Positions 8,517 to 17,780 of a stretch of 64,000 bases of DNA are shown piece by piece (position 1 is the first letter of the stretch; each line of letters begins with the position of its first letter). This stretch comes from Cyclobacteriaceae bacterium YHN15 (GTDB taxonomy: Bacteria > Bacteroidota > Bacteroidia > Cytophagales > Cyclobacteriaceae), in assembly GCA_003797895.1 (NCBI GenBank), contig RKQB01000003.1:434001-498000 (forward strand). Direction: 5' to 3'. The notes under the pieces were generated by a model. It did not search any database and was not told the DNA's origin. It saw nothing but the letters and a program-made list of their open reading frames with translations. Position numbers and translations under genes: made by a program.

Positions 8517-9552
8517 AATGCTGGGGTATTTTAATCCTTACCTTGAACAGTCCTTCATCTTCCTCAATTTCTATCAGATCATTTCTTCCAAACATGAGAT
8601 ATAATCTTCTTTTTACGGCATCCAAGCCAAATCCAACACCTTTCGAAGCGCCAGAATTTGATTCAAATGGATTGGAAACAGAAACAACTAGAAAATTATC
8701 TATTCTTATAAATTTAATTTCAACCAATACATCTTCCAGAATTCCATAAAGACCATGCTTAATGGCATTTTCCAGTAAGGGCTGAATAAGTAATTGCGGA
8801 ATCCTGAAGGATTTGCATTCATCAGAAACCTCTATAACTGTTTTTAGCCTATGTCCAAACCTTACTTTTTCAATAGATAAAAATAAGTCTAAATATTCCA
8901 ATTCATCCTCTACTTCTACCCACTTTTGATCGTTTTTTTTAATAGTCCTTCTTAAAAATTCCGCGAGTTGTACCACCATTTCTCTGGCTTTATCAGGATT
9001 TGATTTTACCAAGGCACTTATGGAATTTAGACTATTGAAAATAAAATGTGGTTGCAATTGTTGACGTAGATGGAACAACTCGGCTTCTTTGGACATTTGT
9101 TGGATTTTTTCCTGCCTTTCTTTGGTTTTTAGCTGATCCTCCAATTTTCCGTGCAAAACAAGTAAGATTGCCCAAAAAAGGTATAAAACAAAAAATATAA
9201 AAATCCTAACCGGAATGGAATTGTCCATAAAAAGCAAATATTCTATTTCTTTCCCCATAATCCATTTATACAAATATCTGTTGAAAAAAACAGTGCCAAA
9301 TGACAGCATCAATGGCATGGCAACTATCAACCATTGTTGGGATTTTTGGGGAAGGTAGAATCCGAAAATATTGTCCAGCAACAAAAATCCGGTTATTAAC
9401 AAAATGATATTCAGTGAGGCATCAAAAATGGTTAAACGGTAAGGAAATCCATAATAACTGATAAGAAAGGCAATGACCATTATTCCCATTAGAATAATGG
9501 ACACTGCCTTTAGACCAACTTGACTTTTGGAAGATAAAATATTCCTTATCAC
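8509..9552 (-). CDS. LytS/YehU-type sensor histidine kinase
   Basis: About 347 residues with four hydrophobic segments in the N-terminal half, then a coiled coil and a His_kinase (PF06580-type) domain with LRQQLQPHFIFNSLNSISAL carrying the phospho-His, and an ATPase core with PQLLIQPLLENAIKHG (N box) and GVGFGLDAVKRRL (G box). No extracellular sensor domain of size is seen, so it is likely to sense the membrane or partner with the adjacent LiaF-like protein. The start is uncertain: GTG at 9552 leaves a 13-base gap after the upstream stop, while TTG at 9600 would overlap that gene by 35 bases. Confidence 0.88.
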   Translation of the reverse strand: MIRNILSSKSQVGLKAVSIILMGIMVIAFLISYYGFPYRLTIFDASLNIILLITGFLLLDNIFGFYLPQKSQQWLIVAMPLMLSFGTVFFNRYLYKWIMGKEIEYLLFMDNSIPVRIFIFFVLYLFWAILLVLHGKLEDQLKTKERQEKIQQMSKEAELFHLRQQLQPHFIFNSLNSISALVKSNPDKAREMVVQLAEFLRRTIKKNDQKWVEVEDELEYLDLFLSIEKVRFGHRLKTVIEVSDECKSFRIPQLLIQPLLENAIKHGLYGILEDVLVEIKFIRIDNFLVVSVSNPFESNSGASKGVGFGLDAVKRRLYLMFGRNDLIEIEEDEGLFKVRIKIPQHYD

Positions 9553-9565
9553 AGCTGATTTTGGA

Positions 9566-10351
9566 TTAAAATGATTTGATTTCCAGGCCACCAAAAACAA
9601 CTGAACCGTAAATTTTCAGTACTTTCGTCGGATCTGGAGCCGTCTGGGGATACATCCTTTTGTCTTCAACCCCAGCAAACATATTGGAAACATTTATCTG
9701 TAATTCCCAATGAGGGGGTACTACCAATTTTACTCCACCAAAGGCCACTTCAATATTCAGCATGGCCCCTGGAGCCAAATCTGCCTGGGACAAATCTATT
9801 TCAGTACCTCCAAATATCGCAGAAGCTTTTCCTCCCTTAAAGTTTTTGGACAAAACCCTCTTTTGAATACCAGTAAACAAGGCTTGGGCACTAATTGTAT
9901 CTCCTGTATCGTTAAAGGCAAAGTTCCGGGAACTACTATAATCGCCCACCTGATCTTTACCTTCTATTTTGTCTGTTGTTCCCTTGGAAAATGTTTTAAA
10001 GAAGTCTTCATTAAACCGGTCTTTGTCCCTGCTTCGTTTAAACATCAGGTATAAGCCGAATATAATAAGTCCAACTGGGATTAAATACGGCTCCACTTCA
10101 AAAGGAAAACCAAAGTTTCTTTTGATAAGAAAAAAACTTCCGACCAATAGTAACACCACTCCAAATCCACTTTGAAAATTGTGCTTCGCTGAAATCACAA
10201 GCCCTATCACTATAAGTATCATAGGCCAGGAAAATATCCAGGAAGGAAACCAAAAACCTATTGCTTTTAATAATAAGACCCCACCAATGATTAGAATAAC
10301 CAACCCTGCGGTCAGGTCATTGTTTGTTGAAGAAAAACCTCGCTTTGCCAT
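9566..10351 (-). CDS. LiaF-like membrane protein (LiaI-LiaF TM region, DUF5668)
   Basis: 261 residues. The N-terminal part has about four membrane segments (DLTAGLVILIIGGVLLLKAIG; WPMILIVIGLVISA; FGVVLLLVGSFFLI; LIPVGLIIFGLYLMF). The C-terminal soluble part has the beta-helical LiaF pattern, e.g. ASAIFGGTEIDLSQADL and NIEVAFGGVKLVVPPHW, ending VVFGGLEIKSF. In Firmicutes LiaF restrains an envelope-stress two-component system; here it is followed by a LytS-type kinase and LytTR regulator instead, so a sensing or restraining role is inferred. A TTG start 13 codons upstream overlaps the -7 box, so the ATG is preferred. Confidence 0.8.
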   Translation of the reverse strand: MAKRGFSSTNNDLTAGLVILIIGGVLLLKAIGFWFPSWIFSWPMILIVIGLVISAKHNFQSGFGVVLLLVGSFFLIKRNFGFPFEVEPYLIPVGLIIFGLYLMFKRSRDKDRFNEDFFKTFSKGTTDKIEGKDQVGDYSSSRNFAFNDTGDTISAQALFTGIQKRVLSKNFKGGKASAIFGGTEIDLSQADLAPGAMLNIEVAFGGVKLVVPPHWELQINVSNMFAGVEDKRMYPQTAPDPTKVLKIYGSVVFGGLEIKSF

Positions 10352-10387
10352 GATTATTTCATTTAAGAATGATTGATTTGATATGGG

Positions 10388-10395
10388 CAAAACTA
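10388..10395 (-). promoter_or_regulatory. Probable -7 box of the liaF-like operon
   Basis: TAGTTTTG on the minus strand fits TAnnTTTG, 37 bases before the chosen ATG. No TTG is seen at the expected -33 position, which would fit an activator-dependent promoter. Confidence 0.5.
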
Positions 10396-10444
10396 ATCTA
10401 TAGATAATTTTTAATAGAGATTAAATAGGCCATCTAACGCAAAA

Positions 10445-10480
10445 ACTCGGTGAATAATCTGAAATACTCGGTGAATAATC
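10445..10480. promoter_or_regulatory. 15-bp direct repeat with 21-bp period, candidate LytTR binding site
   Basis: ACTCGGTGAATAATC occurs exactly at 10445-10459 and 10466-10480. The period is two helical turns, the geometry known for LytTR-domain targets (short direct repeats, about 12-bp spacing). It lies about 50 bases upstream of the -7 box of the operon that encodes a LytTR regulator, directly after the ispD stop codon. Confidence 0.65.
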
Positions 10481-11161
10481 CTAAAAAAATCTCTTCTCTA
10501 TCAAAAATGACGCATATTCTATATCCTCCGGGGTGGTAATTTTGATATTTTCAGGGTTTCCTGAAATTAAATGTACTTGCCATCCCTGATGCTCATATAC
10601 AGTGGCATCATCTGTAAAATGATGAAGTTCCTGAACTTCAAATGCTTTTTTTATTTTAGATACCTGAAAGGTTTGAGGGGTCTGAACCAGTCTAAAATAT
10701 TGCCTTTCCTGAAAAAAAGATTTCCCATTATCAGTAAGCTTCCTCAATGAGTCTTTTACAGGAATCACTGCAATTGCAGATCCGAATTCCTCCGCCCTTT
10801 CAAAACTTTCATTGATGACCTCTTCGCTCACAAAAGGCCTTACACCATCGTGAATCGCCACCAGGCCTTCGTTTGTTGGAATGGCATTCAATCCATTCTT
10901 TACAGATTGAAAACGGCTGTTGCCTCCGGAGATTATCCGATGTTCAATGCCAAAAGCAAATTCATTACAGAGTTTATCCCATAAACCAAAGTCTGAGGAT
11001 GGAATAACCAAAATCAATTCTGTCCCTCTATCTGCCTCATGAAATTTTTCCAAGGTATGCATCAAAATGGGTCTGCCACCAATTTCCAGGTATTGTTTGG
11101 GAACGGGAGCACCCATTCTAGTACCACTGCCCCCTGCCACAATAATCGCAAATTTATCCAT
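10481..11161 (-). CDS. ispD: 2-C-methyl-D-erythritol 4-phosphate cytidylyltransferase
   Basis: 226 residues, usual IspD length. Makes CDP-methylerythritol from MEP and CTP in the non-mevalonate isoprenoid pathway; cytoplasmic. The nucleotidyltransferase motif AIIVAGGSGTRMGAPVPKQY at the N-terminus, VAIHDGVRPF in the middle and TDDATVYEHQGWQVHLI near the C-terminus are all typical. A TATATTTG box on the minus strand at 11203-11210 could serve as its -7 element. Downstream end touches the probable LytTR repeat. Confidence 0.93.
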   Translation of the reverse strand: MDKFAIIVAGGSGTRMGAPVPKQYLEIGGRPILMHTLEKFHEADRGTELILVIPSSDFGLWDKLCNEFAFGIEHRIISGGNSRFQSVKNGLNAIPTNEGLVAIHDGVRPFVSEEVINESFERAEEFGSAIAVIPVKDSLRKLTDNGKSFFQERQYFRLVQTPQTFQVSKIKKAFEVQELHHFTDDATVYEHQGWQVHLISGNPENIKITTPEDIEYASFLIEKRFF

Positions 11162-11235
11162 TACAAAATCTAAATGAGGAAAAACAGAACGATGGGTATT
11201 TACAAATATAATTTATGGGTAATTTTTCCATTAAA

Positions 11236-11262
11236 CAAAAAAAGCCCTTGAAGGGCTTTTTT
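11236..11262 (-). terminator. Rho-independent terminator of queA
   Basis: AGCCCTT (11243-11249), one-base centre, AAGGGCT (11251-11257), flanked by A and T runs. On the minus strand it begins at the queA stop codon and ends in seven T. Confidence 0.8.
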
Positions 11263-12310
11263 AAAGGATTAACATGGCGTCCCCATAAGAGAAAAACCTA
11301 TATTTTTCTTTTACCGCTTCCTGATAGGCCTTCATGATCAAATCATATCCTCCGAATGCCGAAGCTGTCATTAACAAAGTAGACTCCGGCAAATGGAAGT
11401 TGGTGATCAAGGCATTGGCAATCTTAAATTCGTAAGGAGGTATAATAAATTTATCCGTCCATCCACTACTAACTTTCAATCTGCCATTAGCCGTTACTGA
11501 AGATTCAATGGTCTTCAGCGTAGTGGTTCCAACAGAAACAACTCTCTTTTTATTGTCCAATGCCTCATTGACAAAATCAACAGTCTTTTGAGGAATATCG
11601 TAATTTTCAGAATCCATTTTATGTTTGGTTAGATCCTCTACATCCACCTGTCTGAAAGTACCAAGTCCAACATGCAATGTCACAGGCGTAACTGCTACCC
11701 CTTTCAATTCAAGACGTTTCAAAAGATGAGGTGTAAAGTGAAGACCTGCAGTTGGAGCCGCTACCGCTCCCACATGTTGGGCAAAAATTGTCTGATATCT
11801 TTCCCTATCTTCCGGTTCAACCTTTCTTTCAATAAACTCTTTCAGAATTGGGGTTTCCCCTAAAGTATCAATTGTCTTATAAAACTCCTCGTCACTTCCA
11901 TCAAATAAAAACCTTATAGTTCTTCCTCGAGAAGTAGTATTATCGATAACCTCAGCCACCAAATCACTATCCCCAAAGTATAATTTATTTCCAACACGGA
12001 TTTTTCTTGCCGGATCAACCAATACATCCCATAACCTCAACTCTTGATTGAGCTCTCTCAATAAAAAAACTTCAATTTTTGCCCCCGTTTTTTCTTTGTT
12101 TCCGTACAACCTTGCCGGGAATACTTTGGTGTCATTCATAACGAAGACATCGCCATCTCCGAAATACTCAATAATATCCTTGAAAACACGATGCTCAATC
12201 TGACCGGTCTTTTTATGGACCACCATTAGACGGGATTCGTCTCTGTTATCTGAAGGATATAAGGAAATTAATTTTTTGGGAACGTCGAATTTAAAGTCTG
12301 ATAACTTCAT
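11261..12310 (-). CDS. queA: S-adenosylmethionine:tRNA ribosyltransferase-isomerase
   Basis: 349 residues, usual QueA length. Transfers and isomerises the ribose of AdoMet onto 7-aminomethyl-7-deazaguanine in tRNA to give epoxyqueuosine. Motifs seen: N-terminal [64 protein letters not shown] and [14 protein letters not shown]. No other queuosine genes are next to it. It ends in a terminator overlapping its stop codon. Confidence 0.95.
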   Translation of the reverse strand: MKLSDFKFDVPKKLISLYPSDNRDESRLMVVHKKTGQIEHRVFKDIIEYFGDGDVFVMNDTKVFPARLYGNKEKTGAKIEVFLLRELNQELRLWDVLVDPARKIRVGNKLYFGDSDLVAEVIDNTTSRGRTIRFLFDGSDEEFYKTIDTLGETPILKEFIERKVEPEDRERYQTIFAQHVGAVAAPTAGLHFTPHLLKRLELKGVAVTPVTLHVGLGTFRQVDVEDLTKHKMDSENYDIPQKTVDFVNEALDNKKRVVSVGTTTLKTIESSVTANGRLKVSSGWTDKFIIPPYEFKIANALITNFHLPESTLLMTASAFGGYDLIMKAYQEAVKEKYRFFSYGDAMLIL

Positions 12311-12436
12311 ATATTAGTGAATGGTGAATGCTTTATTTATTATCAATAAGATACATTTTAAAAACCGCAAAGATAACAATAAAATTCCCTAAATATACCT
12401 ATATTAGCAATTAGTTTTTATCCACTTACAATTAAC

Positions 12437-13681
12437 GTGATTTACATTAAACTTATTTGGGAAAGTTTGAGGTTTGCTTTACAGGCTTTGAAGTCAAACC
12501 TAACAAGAACAATATTATCACTTTTGGGAGTTACTGTAGGTATTTTTGCCATCATCGCAGTATTTACCCTTGTAGACTCTCTGGAAAAAAACATCAAGTC
12601 AAGTTTTAGTTTTCTTGGAAGTAATGTTGTGACTGTCAATCGCTTTCAATTTGTAGGAGGACCTGATTATCCCTGGTGGAAATATTTCAGAAGACCCTAT
12701 AATACTTACAGCGAATATGTGTTTCTGAAAGATAAAATCAGAAATGCGGAAGCGGTGGCATTTTTTGCAGGAGCTAATACAACTGTTCAATCCGGCAGCA
12801 ATTCTTATAAGGGGACCAATCTTAATGGGGTAGTTTACTCCTACAAGGATGTGTATGAAGTCAAACTACAATCAGGAAGGTTCTTTACCGAGATGGAAGT
12901 CAATGCTTCAAGAAATGTTGCTTTAATTGGTGTCAAGATAGCCAGTACGCTTTTTCCGAATAAAGATCCCTTAGGAAGGGAAGTGAAAATTAAAGGCAAT
13001 AAATTCACTGTAATTGGAATATTTGAGGAAGAAGGTGAGGGAATAGTAAACATTACTTCAAAAGACGAAGCATGCATGATTCCATATGGCAGTTTCACCA
13101 AGCTTTACTATGTCGGCCAAAACGGAATAGAACCAAGTATTGCTTTAAAAGGTAAAGATGAAGATGTCGGGATGGTTGCGCTGGAAAATGAGTTAATTGG
13201 ATTATTGAGGGCCAAAAGAGGGCTTAAGCCTACCCAAGAGGACAACTTCTCTCTAAATAAATCGGAATACATCATGAATACCCTAGGATCTATTTTTGAT
13301 GTTATCAGTGCTGCAGGATGGGTCATAGGTGGTTTTTCCATTCTAGTGGGAGGCTTTGGCATTGCCAATATCATGTTCGTATCCGTAAAAGAAAGAACAA
13401 ACATAATCGGTATTCAAAAATCTTTAGGGGCTAAAAATTATTTCATTCTATTTCAATTCTTATTTGAGGCTATATTTCTGAGCTTGATAGGGGGTATAAC
13501 CGGAATACTCCTGGTATATGGCACCACATTTATTCAGGTTGGATCCCTTGAATTGGTACTTTCATTTAAAAATATTATACTCGGGCTTGGTATTTCTTCT
13601 TCAATAGGTGTGATCTCGGGTATTGTTCCTGCGACTTTAGCAGCGAGACTTGATCCTGTGGAGGCAATAAGGGCTACTTAA
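12437..13681 (+). CDS. MacB/FtsX-type ABC transporter permease (orphan)
   Basis: 414 residues starting with GTG. One membrane segment near residues 20-45 (ILSLLGVTVGIFAIIAVF), a MacB-like periplasmic domain (about 50-275) and three membrane segments in the FtsX domain, with the cytoplasmic-loop motif VKERTNIIGIQKSLGA and a C-terminal AARLDPVEAIRAT that is standard for MacB permeases. Such permeases couple cytoplasmic ATPase action to periplasmic export or lipoprotein handling. No ATPase or membrane-fusion gene lies beside it, so its partners must be encoded elsewhere. It is convergent with recA. Confidence 0.87.
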   Translation: MIYIKLIWESLRFALQALKSNLTRTILSLLGVTVGIFAIIAVFTLVDSLEKNIKSSFSFLGSNVVTVNRFQFVGGPDYPWWKYFRRPYNTYSEYVFLKDKIRNAEAVAFFAGANTTVQSGSNSYKGTNLNGVVYSYKDVYEVKLQSGRFFTEMEVNASRNVALIGVKIASTLFPNKDPLGREVKIKGNKFTVIGIFEEEGEGIVNITSKDEACMIPYGSFTKLYYVGQNGIEPSIALKGKDEDVGMVALENELIGLLRAKRGLKPTQEDNFSLNKSEYIMNTLGSIFDVISAAGWVIGGFSILVGGFGIANIMFVSVKERTNIIGIQKSLGAKNYFILFQFLFEAIFLSLIGGITGILLVYGTTFIQVGSLELVLSFKNIILGLGISSSIGVISGIVPATLAARLDPVEAIRAT

Positions 13682-13701
13682 ACACATTCAAAAATTTAAA
13701 C

Positions 13702-13738
13702 AAAAATGGCTGCTCATTTAAATTGAACAGCCATTTTT
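13702..13738. terminator. Bidirectional terminator between permease gene and recA
   Basis: AAAAATGGCTG (13702-13712) pairs with CAGCCATTTTT (13728-13738). T run on both strands; the flanking genes are convergent. Confidence 0.8.
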
Positions 13739-13755
13739 TGTCCTTTTTAGGTAAA

Positions 13756-14790
13756 TTAATCCTCCTCCCCAGTTTCAACTTTTAAAGTTGCCGCACCTAA
13801 TCCCGCTTTTTCTTTTATCTTTTTTTCAAGTTCTTCCATCAATTCAGGATTATCTAAAATCAAACTTTTCACAGCATCCCTACCTTGCCCCAATTTGTTT
13901 CCTTCATAGGAGAACCAAGAGCCTGCCTTTTTGATAATATCAAATTCAACCCCCAGATCAATGATTTCCCCGACTTTAGAAATACCCTGACCATACATGA
14001 TGTCGAATTCAACTACTTTAAAGGGTGGAGCTACTTTATTTTTCACCACCTTTACTTTTGTTCTGTTACCAAGCACATTATCTGCGCCTTCCTTAATCTG
14101 ACCTATTCTTCTGATATCCAATCGCACCGAAGCATAAAATTTCAAGGCATTACCACCGGTCGTGGTTTCAGGATTCCCAAACATGACTCCTATTTTATCT
14201 CTCAACTGGTTGATAAAAACGCAGGCACATCCGGTTTTATTAATAGCTCCTGTGAGTTTTCTTAAAGCCTGAGACATTAATCTGGCCTGTAAACCCATTT
14301 TACTGTCCCCCATATCTCCTTCCAGTTCTCCCTTTGGAACCAAAGCTGCAACAGAATCAATCACAATGATATCAATGGCCCCTGAGCGGATCAAATGCTC
14401 CGCTATCTCAAGTGCCTGTTCTCCATTATCAGGCTGGGAGATTAAAAGATTTTCTGTATCAATTCCCAATTTCTCGGCATAGGACTTGTCAAAAGCATGT
14501 TCTGCATCGATAAAAGCAGCCAACCCACCTGCTTTTTGAGCCTCTGCAATGCAATGTAAGGTCAGCGTAGTCTTTCCGGAAGATTCAGGTCCATAGATCT
14601 CTGTTACCCTCCCCCTGGGTATCCCTCCAATTCCTAAAGCCATATCCAATCCCAAAGATCCTGTAGAAATTGCAGGAATATCCTGAACCTTATTATCACT
14701 TAACTTCATCACAGTACCTTTTCCGTAGGTTTTTTCCAGCTTATCTATGGTAAGCTGAAGGGCCTTGAGTTTCTCTATATTCGCGCTCAT
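13756..14790 (-). CDS. recA: Recombinase RecA
   Basis: 344 residues. Central recombinase of homologous DNA repair; forms ATP-dependent filaments on single-stranded DNA. Walker [10 protein letters not shown] (67-75), Walker [15 protein letters not shown], loop L1 region [22 protein letters not shown] cut here as key motif, and L2 with [18 protein letters not shown]. The C-terminus is short and acidic-tailed (VETGEED). No LexA-like box was evident in the short gap to the divergent DUF3108 gene. Confidence 0.97.
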   Translation of the reverse strand: MSANIEKLKALQLTIDKLEKTYGKGTVMKLSDNKVQDIPAISTGSLGLDMALGIGGIPRGRVTEIYGPESSGKTTLTLHCIAEAQKAGGLAAFIDAEHAFDKSYAEKLGIDTENLLISQPDNGEQALEIAEHLIRSGAIDIIVIDSVAALVPKGELEGDMGDSKMGLQARLMSQALRKLTGAINKTGCACVFINQLRDKIGVMFGNPETTTGGNALKFYASVRLDIRRIGQIKEGADNVLGNRTKVKVVKNKVAPPFKVVEFDIMYGQGISKVGEIIDLGVEFDIIKKAGSWFSYEGNKLGQGRDAVKSLILDNPELMEELEKKIKEKAGLGAATLKVETGEED

Positions 14791-14965
14791 ATTTCAGTTA
14801 ATGATTCTTTAATTTGAATTTTAAAATTAAACATACATAATTGGAGTCCCAACTCTTCCAAAAAAGTTTACGTTATTACTTTTTGGCACCAAAAATCAGG
14901 CATCTTCAATATTTTGCTAATATTGGAATAAAGTTTGAAAAGCTTTCAGTTGAAAACTCAATTTA

Positions 14966-15754
14966 ATGAAAAATCACTTATTAAAGTCAGTAATTGTCAC
15001 ATTTTTTTTATGGCTAGGGATGCTGGAGGCTCATGCCCAAAAGAATACTTCATTTAAAAATGGAGAGGAGTTGACTTTTAAGGTGAGCTATGGTTTTTTA
15101 GATGCCGCAGAGGCAAAAATGATCATTGACCCACAGGTGATGTTTATAGACAATAAACCCACTTATAAAATAGACGTCTTTGGCCATACATTGGGTGTGT
15201 TTAAGTTATTTTATGTGAAAGACAACTGGGGAAGTTATTTGGATACGGCAAAAATAATCCCCTATCAATCTTACCGCCACATTGAGGAAGGTAAATACAG
15301 GAAACATGAACAAGTCATCTTTGACCATGAGAAGAAAAATGCCCATGTGAGATTATATGACAGGGAAAACAAGCAATTGGTTGACACCAAAGATTATAAA
15401 GTACCTGCCAATGTACAGGATATTGTCTCAGGTTTTTATTTTCTGAGGACTATGGACCTGAAAAAGTTAAAAAAAGGAGATTCAATTACCCTCAAAGGTT
15501 TTTTTGACAAAGAAGTATATAATTTAAAATTAATTTATAGCGGAAAAGAGGCCATTAAAACGAAAATAGGCCATTTTGAAACATTTGTTTTTTCTCCTCA
15601 AATGCCCAAAAACAAACTTTTCAGAGGCGAGCAACCTGTGACTGTTTGGATTACAGACGATGAAAATAAAATTCCTGTAAAAATAAAAGCTAAATTAGTG
15701 GTAGGTTCTTTGGATATGGAAATAATTGACGTCAAAGGATTGCGTAATGATTAA
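14966..15754 (+). CDS. DUF3108 domain secreted protein
   Basis: 262 residues with a signal peptide cut after EAHAQ (residue 25). The mature protein is a beta-rich DUF3108-like domain: FKNGEELTFKVSYGFLDAAEAKM at its start, IPYQSYRHIEEGKYRKHEQV and QDIVSGFYFLRTMDLKKLKKGD in the middle, and PVKIKAKLVVGSLDMEI at the end. Function is unknown; such proteins are periplasmic or on the outer surface. It precedes a two-component pair but a 150-base gap separates them. Confidence 0.8.
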   Translation: MKNHLLKSVIVTFFLWLGMLEAHAQKNTSFKNGEELTFKVSYGFLDAAEAKMIIDPQVMFIDNKPTYKIDVFGHTLGVFKLFYVKDNWGSYLDTAKIIPYQSYRHIEEGKYRKHEQVIFDHEKKNAHVRLYDRENKQLVDTKDYKVPANVQDIVSGFYFLRTMDLKKLKKGDSITLKGFFDKEVYNLKLIYSGKEAIKTKIGHFETFVFSPQMPKNKLFRGEQPVTVWITDDENKIPVKIKAKLVVGSLDMEIIDVKGLRND

Positions 15755-15903
15755 TTGAACTTTAGATAACATTGAATTAACATTAAGGCTTCCAATAAAA
15801 ATTTTATGTTGTATTTACATGTCAAATCACATAATTGACGATTTTTTGTGAGGTCTTTCTTTAAATTAGCATCACATTAGCGAAAACTAAACGCTATTTT
15901 AAG

Positions 15904-16593
15904 ATGGGGGACAAAACAAAAATTAAAATATTGGTCGTAGATGACGAGCCGGATATTGTAGATTTATTGACCTACAATTTAAAAAAGGAAGGCTATGATG
16001 TAGAGTCAGCCGAAGATGGCATCAGGGCGGTAAAAATCGCATCCAAATTCATCCCGGATGTCATCCTTCTGGATATCATGATGCCTAATCAGGATGGTGT
16101 TGAGACGTGCAGGCAAATGCGTGAAATACCTGAATTGAAAAATTCCTTCATCATTTTTTTAACTGCCAGATCAGAAGAATATTCAGAAGTGGCTGCCTTT
16201 GATGTAGGGGCAGATGATTATATTACCAAACCTATCAAACCAAGGGCTTTGATGAGCAGAATTGCTGCTTTGTTTAGAAGAGAATCAAAAAAGGATCAAG
16301 AGTTTTCACAGATCAAAATCAAAGACCTGATCATTGACCGTTCCAGTTATACCATAAATAAAGCAGGTAAAACCATCACACTTCCCAAAAAAGAATTCGA
16401 ACTTTTGTATTTCCTGGCCAAAAACCCTAATATGGTCTTCAGTAGAGATGATCTTTTGCAGAATATTTGGGGAGCGGATGTGTTTGTTTTGGCAAGAACT
16501 GTCGATGTACATATCAGAAAGGTGAGGGAAAAAATAGGCGAAGATTATATCACTACTGTAAAAGGAGTAGGTTATAAGTTCGACTTGAGTTAA
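15904..16593 (+). CDS. OmpR/PhoB-family response regulator
   Basis: 229 residues. Receiver domain with VVDDEP (Asp13, Asp14), phosphoacceptor Asp57 in VILLDIMMP, Thr in FLTARSEE and Lys in YITKPIKP. Winged-helix C-terminal domain (about 130-229) ending with VHIRKVREKIGEDYITTVKGVGYKF. Together with the next gene (4-base gap) it forms a PhoB/PhoR-like two-component pair; the actual signal is unknown, and no phosphate-uptake genes are nearby. Confidence 0.9.
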   Translation: MGDKTKIKILVVDDEPDIVDLLTYNLKKEGYDVESAEDGIRAVKIASKFIPDVILLDIMMPNQDGVETCRQMREIPELKNSFIIFLTARSEEYSEVAAFDVGADDYITKPIKPRALMSRIAALFRRESKKDQEFSQIKIKDLIIDRSSYTINKAGKTITLPKKEFELLYFLAKNPNMVFSRDDLLQNIWGADVFVLARTVDVHIRKVREKIGEDYITTVKGVGYKFDLS

Positions 16594-16597
16594 AGAT

Positions 16598-17644
16598 ATG
16601 CTAACCACATCCCGAGGGATTTCACTTGTATTGGCTATAGCTATATCAGCCCTTACGGTTGCTTTTTTGTTTTTGATGGATGATGCCACTCCCACACTTC
16701 TATTGGTAGCTGGGGGTATTTCTTTTTCAGTATCCTATATCCTCATGCAGATCACCTTGGAATTTCTGATTTTTAAAGAAATCAGCAATATTTATGGTGT
16801 TTTTGAAAAAATCCAGAAAAAGGATTATTCTAACATCCCTGATAAATCGGATAAACTCTCTATTTCTCCATTAAGGAAAATCAACAAATCAATCAATTTG
16901 TACGCCCAATCCAAGAACAAAGAAATTGAGGCCCTTCAAAAAAATGCAGAGTTTAGAAAAGAATTCATAGCTGATATATCACATGAACTCAAAACCCCGA
17001 TTTTTGCAGCACAAGGGTATATCCATACACTTTTAGATGGCGCGGTGGATGACAAATCCGTCCGCTTAAAATTTCTGAAAAGGGCAGCAAAAAGCCTTAA
17101 TGCCCTCGACAAACTTGTTCATGATTTGCTGACTCTCAATCAGATGGAAAGTGGGGTGGTCAAATTCAATTTTGAATCATTTGATTTGAAAGAAGTCCTA
17201 TATGATGTTATTGAAGAACTGGAACAAAAGGCATCCAAAAGAAAAATGAATATACAATTTGCTTATGAAAAAGATAAAAATTTCCGAACTTTTGCGGATA
17301 AGGACAAAATCTTTAGGGTATGTCAAAATTTGATTTCAAATGCCATTAAATATAATAATGATGGAGGCGAAGTACAGATCAACCTTAAAACCCACAAAAA
17401 CAGCATCACTGTTGAAGTGAAGGACAATGGAAAAGGCATACCTCCTGAAGACTTGAAAAGGATATTTGAGAGATTTTATAGGGTGGATAAAAGCAGGTCG
17501 AGAGAAGGTGGTGGAACAGGCTTAGGTTTAGCAATAGTAAAGCATATACTGGAAGGCCATAAAAGTAAAATTTCCGTTAGCAGTACTGTGGGCAAAGGTT
17601 CTGTTTTTAGTTTTGAGTTGCCCCTGGAAAAAGAAAAAACCTAA
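16598..17644 (+). CDS. PhoR-like sensor histidine kinase
   Basis: 348 residues. Two membrane segments at the N-terminus (about 8-27 and 34-57) with almost no periplasmic loop, a HAMP-like linker, a HisKA domain with phospho-His129 in ADISHELKTP, and a HATPase domain with NLISNAIKYNNDGG (N box), VKDNGKGIP (G1), RFYRVDKS (F box) and GGGTGLGLAIVKHI (G2). Lack of an outer domain suggests that it senses membrane or cytoplasmic state. Same operon as the upstream regulator. Confidence 0.92.
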   Translation: MLTTSRGISLVLAIAISALTVAFLFLMDDATPTLLLVAGGISFSVSYILMQITLEFLIFKEISNIYGVFEKIQKKDYSNIPDKSDKLSISPLRKINKSINLYAQSKNKEIEALQKNAEFRKEFIADISHELKTPIFAAQGYIHTLLDGAVDDKSVRLKFLKRAAKSLNALDKLVHDLLTLNQMESGVVKFNFESFDLKEVLYDVIEELEQKASKRKMNIQFAYEKDKNFRTFADKDKIFRVCQNLISNAIKYNNDGGEVQINLKTHKNSITVEVKDNGKGIPPEDLKRIFERFYRVDKSRSREGGGTGLGLAIVKHILEGHKSKISVSSTVGKGSVFSFELPLEKEKT

Positions 17645-17725
17645 ATTTAATTTTTTTAAGTTTCGTTTAGTTTTGAACAAAAATTTAACTTTTAGCGCTT
17701 TCCGAATAATCTTTTTAAAATATTT

Positions 17726-17754
17726 TTTGCCTTGATATTAATTGCTTAATTTTG
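17726..17754 (+). promoter_or_regulatory. Promoter of the RluA-family gene
   Basis: TTTG at 17726-17729, 17-bp spacer and TAATTTTG at 17747-17754. The longest open frame starts before this box, so the promoter supports the downstream ATG at 17781. Confidence 0.6.
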
Positions 17755-17780
17755 CGCCCTTATTTGGGAGTAGAAGCTGC

